This document shows, piece after piece, positions 1 to 5,365 of a stretch of DNA of 10,831 nt (its first letter is position 1; every line of letters begins with the position of its first letter). The notes under the pieces were generated by a model. It was not told where the DNA came from and did not search any database. It worked only from the letters and a program-made list of their open reading frames with translations. The DNA comes from an uncultured Oscillospiraceae bacterium (GTDB taxonomy: Bacteria > Bacillota_A > Clostridia > Oscillospirales > Oscillospiraceae), in NCBI GenBank assembly GCA_947631215.1, contig CANRKN010000072.1:1-10831 (forward strand), given 5' to 3'. Position numbers and translations under genes: made by a program.

Positions 1-113
1 TTGGCGAAGAACACCGCCTCCGGCCCGCCCATGGTCCGGGCCAGCCGGACCTTCATCACCGGCCGCACCCCCACCACACAGCTGAGCCACACCCAGTATT
101 TCAGTCTGGCCAT
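1..113 (-). CDS. dprA: DNA-processing protein DprA, N-terminal fragment (cut by window edge)
   Basis: Only the first 37 codons are present; the gene continues past base 1. The peptide opens MARLKYWVWLSCVVGVRP and reaches GGPEAVFFA, which matches the usual DprA opening: a short helical LKYWLWL-type segment, then a helix-hairpin-helix-like stretch ending in GSPEAVF-A. DprA loads RecA on incoming single-stranded DNA in transformation and is widely kept in Firmicutes. The ATG at 113-111 is preceded by AAGGAG (128-123) at 9 bases, a strong ribosome binding site lying inside the end of the upstream methyltransferase gene. The two reading frames overlap by 13 bases, suggesting translational coupling. 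The Rossmann-fold DNA-binding domain that would prove the call lies outside the window, so the name rests on the N-terminus and context. Confidence 0.66.
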   Translation of the reverse strand, partial: MARLKYWVWLSCVVGVRPVMKVRLARTMGGPEAVFFA

Positions 114-847
114 GGCATATCACTCCTTACCATTTCCCACATGGCCACTGCGGCGGCCACGCCGGCGTTCAGGCTCTCTGCCCTTATCTCCATGGGGATG
201 CGCACCGTCCCGGCACACTTATCCAGCAGTTCCTTGGTGAGCCCCTTCTTCTCGTTGCCTATGGCCACCGCCAGAGGCCCCTCCGGCAGGGCCCGGATGT
301 CCAGGCCGCCGGGCGCCAATGCCGCGCCGTAGAGGGGCAGGCCCCGCAGGGTATCGGGAAGTCCCGCCAGGTCCGTGCTCACCACGCTCTGGCGGAAGAT
401 GGCCCCCATGGAGGCCCGGACGGTCTTGGGGTTATAGGGGTCGGCGCAGGCGCCGCACAGCACCACCATATCCATGCCGAAGGCGTCCGCCGTCCGCAGG
501 ACGGTGCCCACGTTGCCCGGGTCCTGGACGTTTTCCAGCACGATGACCCGCCGCAGGGTCTCCCCCGGCGGCAGGGTCCGCATCCTCACGGTGAACACCG
601 GCCCCGGGGAATTCTGCAGCGGCGACACGGCCTTTAAAAGCTCCGGCGTCACCAGCCGCACAGGCAGGCCGGGGATGTCCTCTGCCGCCAGCACGCAGGT
701 GATCTCCGCCCCGGAGGCTATGGCCTCGGTGAGGAGGGTGCTCCCGGCGCAGATATACTCCCCCGCCGCCTGCCGGGCCTTCCCGTCGGCCCCCAGGGCG
801 ACGAAGCGCTTTATGAGCTCGTTTTGCCGTGACCGTATCGCTTCCAT
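101..847 (-). CDS. TrmH/SpoU-family RNA 2'-O-methyltransferase
   Basis: The protein has 248 residues from the ATG at 847. It should transfer a methyl group from S-adenosylmethionine to a ribose 2'-OH of rRNA or tRNA in the cytoplasm. All three SPOUT-knot motifs are visible: ENVQDPGNVGTVLRTADAFG in the middle (Asn and catalytic Arg), AIGNEKKGLT for motif 2 (the second glycine of the usual NEGxG is Lys), and IPM followed by AESLNAGVAAAVAMWE at the C-terminus. The N-terminal ~90 residues resemble the substrate-binding domain of the RlmB/TsnR-like group. The frame stays open back to a TTG at 904, but that TTG is the -35 box of the promoter, so translation there is excluded. From the ATG a weak GGAAAG lies about 13 bases upstream. 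The target nucleotide cannot be read from sequence. It overlaps dprA by 13 bases as a two-gene operon. Confidence 0.9.
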   Translation of the reverse strand: MEAIRSRQNELIKRFVALGADGKARQAAGEYICAGSTLLTEAIASGAEITCVLAAEDIPGLPVRLVTPELLKAVSPLQNSPGPVFTVRMRTLPPGETLRRVIVLENVQDPGNVGTVLRTADAFGMDMVVLCGACADPYNPKTVRASMGAIFRQSVVSTDLAGLPDTLRGLPLYGAALAPGGLDIRALPEGPLAVAIGNEKKGLTKELLDKCAGTVRIPMEIRAESLNAGVAAAVAMWEMVRSDMPWPD

Positions 848-875
848 AGTTTTCAACGCTTTCCGTTTTTTGTCC

Positions 876-904
876 AGTATAGAGCCTGACCGCCCCCTTG
901 TCAA
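876..904 (-). promoter_or_regulatory. Sigma-A promoter for the RNA methyltransferase-dprA operon
   Basis: On the minus strand TTGACA (904-899) is followed after 17 bases by TATACT (881-876): a perfect -35, ideal spacing and a 5 of 6 -10. Transcription should start near 869, giving a leader of roughly 20 bases before the ATG at 847. It sits directly behind the T-run of the terminator that ends the MATE gene, so the two transcription units are cleanly separated. Confidence 0.88.
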
Positions 905-917
905 ATCGCGGAGCGGG

Positions 918-950
918 AAAAAATGACCTGCCGGTCAAACGGCAGGTCAT
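918..950 (-). terminator. Rho-independent terminator of the MATE gene
   Basis: An 11-bp perfect stem (950-940 pairing with 933-923; arm ATGACCTGCCG) with a 6-base loop is followed on the minus strand by six Ts at 923-918. The stem begins one base before the stop codon of the MATE gene (949-947) and contains it. This is the strongest terminator in the window. Confidence 0.92.
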
Positions 951-2371
951 ATGGTCTGCTTTTTCCGGGTCATGCCCCGGCGGGCCAGGAAGGCGGGCAG
1001 GGCTTCTTTTCCCTGCTCCGTCACCGGGCGTATCCACCTGCCGGAGTAGAGGTGCCGCTGCATGAGCACATAGCGGATGGGCTCGTCTATGTAGCAGCTC
1101 AAGAATATGGCCCAGTAGGGCAGCTTCAGCACGAACCCCGACAGCAGCACGCAGGGCAGCACCAGCGCGTACATGAATGCAATCTCCAGCACCGTGCCGG
1201 TGACGGCGTCGCCGCTGGCCCGGTAGGTGTCGTTCTGGATCCAGTTGCCCATGCGGATGACGGACACGCAGATATAGATGCACAATAGCCGCAGCCCCGC
1301 CTCATAGGACGCCCCCTGCAGGCTCATGCCCGTGAGGATCGGTTTATGCAGCGCCAGGATGCCCAATCCCCCCAGCAGGATGAAGCCGCTGCAGAGGTAA
1401 ATGAGCCGCTTGGCCCGCTCGTAGGCCGTGTCCAGCTCCCCCGCCCCCACGCAGGTGCCCACCAGGATGGAGGCGGCGTTGGAAAAGCCGGCAAAGAAGC
1501 CGATGATGAAGCCCTCCAGCACACGGAACACCGCCACGGCGGCGATGACCTCCTCCGGCTGGCGGCCCAGTGTGATGTTAATCACCATGTTCCCGACGCC
1601 GATCAGGACCTCGTTGCAGATGATGGGAAAGCACTTGACGAAGTACTCTTTAAGATGCTCTTTATCCCACCGAAAGTGTGCCCGGACCTGGAAGAGGTAG
1701 GGGTACCCCACCGCCTTTGCCATGAGGGCCAGGGCCAGCACGTTCACCCCCGCGGCGCACGTGGTGGCGAGGGCTGCCCCCCGGATGCCCATGGCGGGCG
1801 CGCCCAGATGCCCGTAGATGAACACCCAGTTCAAAAAGAGATTCGTCCCCACCGAGGCCACGGAGGCCAGCATGGGGATGCGCACCCGCTCCGTGCCCCG
1901 CAAAAGGCTGCTCATGGCCATGGAGAACACTTGAAGTATGTATGCCGCGCCCACGATGCGCAGATACTGCACGCCTATGTCCCGGATGGCCTGCTTGTCG
2001 GTGTAGAGTTTCATCACCGCCTCCGGCGCAAAGGCGGCCAGGCACCCGAACACCACCGCCACGGTCATCATGCACACCAACGTCATGCCGTAGCTCCGCT
2101 CCAGGCCCCGGTCGTCCCGGGCGCCCCAGTACTGGGAGAAGAACAGCATGCCGCCGCCCACGAAGCCCCAGTAGCCTGAGAACATCAGCGACGAGAATTG
2201 GGCGCACAGGCCCAGCGCCCCCACGCTCAGCTCGCCCAGGGGCGCCACCATCATGGTGTCCACCATGCTGGCCGTGGTGGTCAGCAGGTTTTGAAGCGCC
2301 ACCGGGATGGCGATGGCCGCCAGCTTTTTCAGAAACGGCCCCCAGGGAAAGGGGGCTCTCACCTGTTCCAT
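947..2371 (-). CDS. MATE-family multidrug/Na+ (or H+) antiporter
   Basis: The protein has 474 residues, a normal MATE length, with alternating hydrophobic segments consistent with 12 membrane helices in two homologous halves. The first half opens with AIPVALQNLLTTTASMVDTMMVAPLG, the signature MATE helix 1 with a DT in the substrate-path region. The loop VGTCVGAGELDTAYERAKR is the conserved VGxxxGAGxxxxA motif of the second half, near residue 310. Such proteins export cationic drugs, metabolites or flavins using an ion gradient; the substrate cannot be inferred. The start chosen is the ATG at 2371 with GGAGGAG (2379-2373) just upstream, instead of a further-upstream in-frame start that would add 24 hydrophilic residues and run through the terminator hairpin. 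No promoter is visible in the 79-base gap to the lyase gene, so expression probably depends on read-through or on a promoter inside the lyase gene. Confidence 0.93.
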   Translation of the reverse strand: MEQVRAPFPWGPFLKKLAAIAIPVALQNLLTTTASMVDTMMVAPLGELSVGALGLCAQFSSLMFSGYWGFVGGGMLFFSQYWGARDDRGLERSYGMTLVCMMTVAVVFGCLAAFAPEAVMKLYTDKQAIRDIGVQYLRIVGAAYILQVFSMAMSSLLRGTERVRIPMLASVASVGTNLFLNWVFIYGHLGAPAMGIRGAALATTCAAGVNVLALALMAKAVGYPYLFQVRAHFRWDKEHLKEYFVKCFPIICNEVLIGVGNMVINITLGRQPEEVIAAVAVFRVLEGFIIGFFAGFSNAASILVGTCVGAGELDTAYERAKRLIYLCSGFILLGGLGILALHKPILTGMSLQGASYEAGLRLLCIYICVSVIRMGNWIQNDTYRASGDAVTGTVLEIAFMYALVLPCVLLSGFVLKLPYWAIFLSCYIDEPIRYVLMQRHLYSGRWIRPVTEQGKEALPAFLARRGMTRKKQTI

Positions 2372-2380
2372 AGCTCCTCC

Positions 2381-2398
2381 CGTCCGCCGGGGCGGACG
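2381..2398 (-). repeat. Inverted repeat abutting the MATE ribosome binding site
   Basis: CGTCCGCC (2381-2388) and GGCGGACG (2391-2398) are exact reverse complements with a 2-base centre; a 7-bp stem with 4-base loop is the likelier RNA form. It ends directly against the Shine-Dalgarno region of the MATE gene and has no T-run, so it is not a terminator. It could modulate translation initiation or stabilise the 5' end of the mRNA; no function is shown. Confidence 0.5.
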
Positions 2399-2406
2399 AC
2401 CGGTCG

Positions 2407-2437
2407 AAAAAGGCGGGGAGGACGTTCCCTCCCCGCC
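2407..2437 (-). terminator. Terminator-like hairpin after the N-acetylneuraminate lyase gene
   Basis: A 10-bp perfect GC-rich stem (2437-2428 pairing with 2421-2412, arm CCTCCCCGCC on the plus strand), with a 6-base loop, is followed by five Ts on the minus strand (2411-2407). It starts 13 bases after the lyase stop codon. The MATE start codon is only 35 bases beyond the T-run. Confidence 0.8.
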
Positions 2438-2450
2438 AGGCATATGTCTC

Positions 2451-3368
2451 TCAGCAGTACTTTTTGATGGCCTCGTCGATGCTTTTCGCCGCGGCCCGGA
2501 TATGTACCTCGTCCTCCGGCTCCACGTTGGCCAGGGGCGGGCGCACGCCGCCCAGGTCCAGGCCCGTCCGGGCCTGGATGACCGCCTTGATGAGGGCGTA
2601 CATGTGCCCCTTCCCGGCGCAAAGCTCCGCGATGATGTCGTTGCACACGTACTGGATGGGCCGGGCCTCGTCGTACCTGCCCGCCCGGCAGAGGTCGTAT
2701 ATTTTCAGATACAGCTCCGGCATGACCCCGTAGGTGCCGCCGATGCAGCCGTCCGCGCCGATGGCGAGACCCCCCACGATCTGCTCATCGGGGCCGTTGA
2801 ACACGGCGAAATCGCTGCCGCCCTCTGCCTTGAACATCTGGATGTCTTGGATGGGCATGGAGCTGTTCTTCACCCCCGCCACCCGGGGATTTTTCAGCAT
2901 CTCCCGGAACAGGGGCATGGTCAGGGCCACCCCCGCAAGCTGGGGGATGTTGTAGATGACGAAATCCGTCTTGGGCGCGGCGGCGGAGATGTCGTTCCAG
3001 TACTTGGCGATGGACCGCTCCGGCAGGTGGAAGTAGATGGGCGGGATGGCCGCGATGGCGTCCACGCCCAGGCTCTCCGCGTGGCGCGCAAGCTCCACAC
3101 TGTCGGCGGTATTGTTGCAGGCCACATGGGCGATGACGGTGAGCTTGCCCCCCACCGCGTCCATGACCGCCTCCAGGGTCTGCTTTCTGTCCTCCGCGCC
3201 CTGGTAGATGCACTCGCCGGAGGAGCCGCACACATAAAGCCCCTTCACCCCGGCGTCCAGCATGTATTTGGCCCAGGCCTTTGTCCGCTCCGCACTGATG
3301 GCGCCCGCGTCGTCATAGCAGGCGTAAAACGCCGGGATGATGCCCCGGTATTTGCCGATATCGCGCAT
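2451..3368 (-). CDS. nanA: N-acetylneuraminate lyase (DHDPS/NAL family)
   Basis: The protein has 305 residues (E. coli NanA is 297) and should cleave sialic acid into N-acetylmannosamine and pyruvate by Schiff-base chemistry in the cytosol. Seen: carboxylate-binding GSSGE at 48-52, catalytic Tyr139 in VIYNIP and Schiff-base Lys167 in GVKNSS, all two residues after their E. coli NanA counterparts. GSSGE resembles the NAL GSTGE more than the GTTGE of dihydrodipicolinate synthase, and HVACNNT plus NSSMPIQDIQ match Firmicute NanA as I remember them. The ATG at 3368 is preferred over 3374 because AGGAG lies 7 bases before the first but only 1 before the second. The gene follows the secreted cell-wall protein by 13 bases, so the two are almost certainly co-transcribed. 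No nanE, nanK or sialic acid transporter is in view, so another 2-keto-3-deoxy sugar acid substrate remains possible. Confidence 0.86.
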   Translation of the reverse strand: MRDIGKYRGIIPAFYACYDDAGAISAERTKAWAKYMLDAGVKGLYVCGSSGECIYQGAEDRKQTLEAVMDAVGGKLTVIAHVACNNTADSVELARHAESLGVDAIAAIPPIYFHLPERSIAKYWNDISAAAPKTDFVIYNIPQLAGVALTMPLFREMLKNPRVAGVKNSSMPIQDIQMFKAEGGSDFAVFNGPDEQIVGGLAIGADGCIGGTYGVMPELYLKIYDLCRAGRYDEARPIQYVCNDIIAELCAGKGHMYALIKAVIQARTGLDLGGVRPPLANVEPEDEVHIRAAAKSIDEAIKKYC

Positions 3369-3381
3369 ATTCATTCTCCTC

Positions 3382-4524
3382 TCATTCGCCGAGCAACCGG
3401 CCCTGGGCGTCAAAGGTGTACCAGGCGCCGCCGATCATGTATGTCCCGTCCACATAGGCCTGGCCGAACTTGCCGTTGTGCCTGGTCTCCAGATAATAAC
3501 GATAGCCGTTCACGGTCTGCCAGCCGGACATCATCTTCCCGTAGGTGCCGTCGTGGTCATAGTTGAAGCAGTAGAGGCCCTCGTAGCCTCCCTCATTCAC
3601 CCAGTACAGCCCCTCGGCCATGGTGCCGTCGGCCGTCAGGTAATACCAGGCGCCGCCATCCTCCAGCCACTGGCCCGCCAGCATACGGCCATAGGCGCCG
3701 TCATGGCTCTTGTTGAAGTAGTACCAGCGGTTATCGATGACCTGCCAGCCCACGGCCATGGTGCCGCTGGCGCCCAAGTAGTAGACGCCGGTGCCGTCAT
3801 CGAACCACACGCTGGTCAAAAGGCGCCCGTAGGTGCCGTCGTGCTCCTGGTTGAAGTAGTACCACTGGCCGTTCACCTGGCCCCAGTCCACGTACATTTT
3901 TCCGGAGGAGCCCAGATAGTACCGGCAGCCCCCTTCGTCCAGCCAGGTGCTGCGCAGTTTCCCGCCGCTGCGGTAGTAGTACCAGCCGTCGTCCTCCACG
4001 AACCAGCCGTTCTTCCGCGTGTCCTGGTAATAATAGGTCCAGCGGTAGTCGATGGCCGATACCTGCTCGGCGGACATGGTCCGGCCCCAGCGGACGCCGT
4101 TGTCCATATTGCCCTCCGCCACCACCACATAGTCCTCGTGGACCTCAATGACGATGACGGTGTGGCCGCTGGCCCCGTTATAGGACAGCATATCGCCCAC
4201 ATGCACCTGGGCCAGGGACGAGGGCGCGCCATACCGGTACGGCCCGTACAGGCCGGGGAAGGCCGCCTCCTGGAGCATGCACGCAAAGCCGAAGCAGCCG
4301 TATTCTCTCTGGCCGTTTTTGTCCACATAATAGGAGTTGCCGTCCCAGTGGGACCCGTCGGGCCACTTCTCCTGCATGGCCATGAGCCGCTCATGGACCG
4401 TCTCCTCCGAGGGCATGGCCGCGGCCGGCTCCGGCGTGTCGGGCGCATCGGAGGCATAGGCCGCCGCGGCAAGGGAAAAGACCGTGAGCATAGCCAGTAT
4501 GAATGACAGTAACCGCTTATGCAT
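3382..4524 (-). CDS. Secreted cell-wall-binding protein with putative Cys/His hydrolase domain and choline-binding-type repeats
   Basis: The protein has 380 residues. Residues 1-25 form a signal peptide (MHKRLLSF, a hydrophobic core, AYAS), with cleavage probably near AYA-SD. Residues ~40-165 look like a papain-like amidase/CHAP or NlpC-type domain: Cys77 in GCFGFA, His121 in SGHTVIVIEV, and Glu137 or Asn139 (VAEGN) as a candidate third residue. This assignment is an inference. Residues ~170-380 are tandem aromatic repeats of the cell-wall-binding/glucan-binding kind (for example WYYFN, YYLGSSGKM, GWQ), alternating with a recurring HDGTYG-like block. The protein is exported and likely anchored non-covalently to teichoic acid choline or other wall polymers, where it may cut peptide or amide bonds. 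The ATG at 4524 has AAGGAGG 7 bases upstream. The next gene, a sialic acid lyase, begins 13 bases after its stop. No convincing promoter lies in the 43 bases up to the displaced lysS end. Confidence 0.85.
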   Translation of the reverse strand: MHKRLLSFILAMLTVFSLAAAAYASDAPDTPEPAAAMPSEETVHERLMAMQEKWPDGSHWDGNSYYVDKNGQREYGCFGFACMLQEAAFPGLYGPYRYGAPSSLAQVHVGDMLSYNGASGHTVIVIEVHEDYVVVAEGNMDNGVRWGRTMSAEQVSAIDYRWTYYYQDTRKNGWFVEDDGWYYYRSGGKLRSTWLDEGGCRYYLGSSGKMYVDWGQVNGQWYYFNQEHDGTYGRLLTSVWFDDGTGVYYLGASGTMAVGWQVIDNRWYYFNKSHDGAYGRMLAGQWLEDGGAWYYLTADGTMAEGLYWVNEGGYEGLYCFNYDHDGTYGKMMSGWQTVNGYRYYLETRHNGKFGQAYVDGTYMIGGAWYTFDAQGRLLGE

Positions 4525-4567
4525 AGATATGCCTCCTTCTTTCTCTATCGTAGGTAGTGCGGTGCGT

Positions 4568-4585
4568 TCAGTCCGTGGGCTTCAT
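4568..4585 (-). pseudogene. Displaced 3' end of lysS (MKPTD-stop remnant)
   Basis: On the minus strand the 18 bases read ATG AAG CCC ACG GAC TGA, which encodes MKPTD-stop, exactly the end of LysS. They differ from the present lysS end (ATG AAG CCC ACG GAT TAA) only in two transitions, giving 16 of 18 identical, with the first 14 identical. The sequence just upstream (4586-4609) does not resemble lysS, so only the very tip is preserved. The remnant has the GC-rich codon and stop choice of the host while the present lysS end has the AT-rich choice, which suggests this copy is the original end. It is not translated as far as can be seen. Confidence 0.6.
4572..4585. repeat. 14-bp direct repeat, copy A (att-like)
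   Basis: Plus-strand TCCGTGGGCTTCAT, identical to positions 5370-5383 and in the same orientation, 798 bases apart. Flanking bases differ on both sides of the 14-bp core (G here against A before it; G here against C after it). A perfect 5-bp-arm dyad TTGAT-AGTAA-ATCAA lies 6 bases inside the island at 4592-4606. Confidence 0.8.
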
Positions 4586-4670
4586 GGCGTTTTGATAGTA
4601 AATCAACATCAAGCGGTTTTTGGTCTTTTCCGCTTTTTCTCAATTGCTTTTTTACGAAAGATCGCTGGTC

Positions 4671-5285
4671 TTACTCCAGTTCCCAAAATGTTCCATCATC
4701 ACTCATTCCGATAGGAAATTCGCATCTATTCAGCCATTGCTGTGTAGCTAACTCAGGAACAGGAGGAAGCTCGCATTTTGCTTCAAAGCGTTGAATCGCT
4801 GTCTCCAATAGCTGCTTGTCTATGGAAATGTCTATATTTCTAAAAAGTTTCCATGTTTCATCATCTGGTAAATGCAAAAGAATAATTGCATGTTTGTCTT
4901 TATATGTATGCTGCCCAAGCACCTTAAAATGTGAATCCGCTCGCGCAACACAAAGTCCCCAATTTGTTCCATGTTCAAATTGCGCCAAACTACCCATATG
5001 ATTTGACAGAATCATGTACCGATGTGTTGTAACCATCCCCATGACACGGCAGCTTGCATCGGTAAGGCCTTTTTCACGGATAATCATTCCAGGAATATAC
5101 TTGTTTGCAAGGTCATCAGGCAGATTGACATCTCGCACAAAAATTGCAATTCCTGGGTACATCTGATTGATCACAGACTGCATCTGCTGCATATCAGCAG
5201 CTGTGACATTGATTGCCTTTTCCGCTTTTGAAGATCGTTGTCTTTCAGTTGAATTATCTTTTTTAAACTTATTAAAAAATCCCAT
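4671..5285 (-). CDS. Hypothetical protein, AT-rich passenger gene between the lysS repeats
   Basis: The protein has 204 residues and I do not recognise it. It starts MGFFNKFKKDNS, a short amphipathic, basic N-terminus, then a charged stretch (to ~35), then what looks like a compact alpha/beta cytosolic domain. Notable segments are VRDVNLPDDLANKYIPGMII, THRYMILSNH, WGLCVARADSHFKVLG, HAIILLHLPDD and a C-terminus rich in Trp/Pro (PPVPELATQQWLNRC, FPIGMSDDGTFWELE). There is no signal peptide and no membrane helix. The ATG at 5285 is preferred to an upstream in-frame TTG at 5306; AAGGGGG precedes it by about 11 bases, a long spacing. Codon use is AT-rich, unlike all other genes here, which points to transfer. 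The size and lack of domain hallmarks would fit a passenger such as an immunity-like or defence accessory protein, but nothing in the sequence demonstrates this. Confidence 0.78.
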   Translation of the reverse strand: MGFFNKFKKDNSTERQRSSKAEKAINVTAADMQQMQSVINQMYPGIAIFVRDVNLPDDLANKYIPGMIIREKGLTDASCRVMGMVTTHRYMILSNHMGSLAQFEHGTNWGLCVARADSHFKVLGQHTYKDKHAIILLHLPDDETWKLFRNIDISIDKQLLETAIQRFEAKCELPPVPELATQQWLNRCEFPIGMSDDGTFWELE

Positions 5286-5325
5286 ACTGATGGTCGCCCC
5301 CTTCAATGATAATACTTCAGAATAT

Positions 5326-5358
5326 GAGGACGATTCCTGTATCCTGTAAACCGTCCTC
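5326..5358. repeat. Inverted repeat in the gap between lysS and the passenger gene
   Basis: GAGGACG (5326-5332) and CGTCCTC (5352-5358) are perfect 7-bp inverted arms around a 19-base centre that contains CCTGTATCCTGTA, a short CCTGTA direct repeat. There is no T-run on either strand, so it is a poor terminator. It lies 12 bases inside the island edge. On the minus strand TTTACA (5350-5345) inside it is a candidate -35, but only a 4 of 6 match (CATATT, 18-bp spacer) follows, so a promoter is possible and unproven. It may be an operator or a recombinase-binding arm. Confidence 0.45.
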
Positions 5359-5365
5359 TCAGAAC

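Noticed and set aside
848..904. In-frame N-terminal extension of the RNA methyltransferase from a TTG at 904
   Set aside because: The TTG is the first triplet of the -35 box TTGACA, and the extension covers the whole promoter; the family-like protein begins at the ATG at 847.
2372..2443. 24-residue N-terminal extension of the MATE protein
   Set aside because: It would translate through the terminator hairpin, gives a Pro/Arg/Gly-rich non-family segment, and a good ribosome binding site stands before the ATG at 2371.
2451..3368. Dihydrodipicolinate synthase (dapA)
   Set aside because: GSSGE in place of GTTGE, NSS after the Schiff-base lysine, and the overall match to Firmicute NanA sequences favour the lyase.
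4525..4585. Promoter for the cell-wall protein gene in its leader
   Set aside because: The best -10 is TACGAT at 4553-4548 (4 of 6), and the hexamer 17 bases upstream, CGGACT, matches TTGACA at only 3 of 6; not convincing.
4568..4609. Small minus-strand frame MLIYYQNAMKPTD ending in the lysS remnant
   Set aside because: It has no ribosome binding site and only 13 codons; it is the displaced lysS tip joined to island DNA by chance in frame.
4611..4640. Hairpin AAGCGG...CCGCTT as a terminator of the passenger gene
   Set aside because: The loop is 13 bases and the T-run follows it on the plus strand, where there is no gene; on the minus strand there is no T-run.
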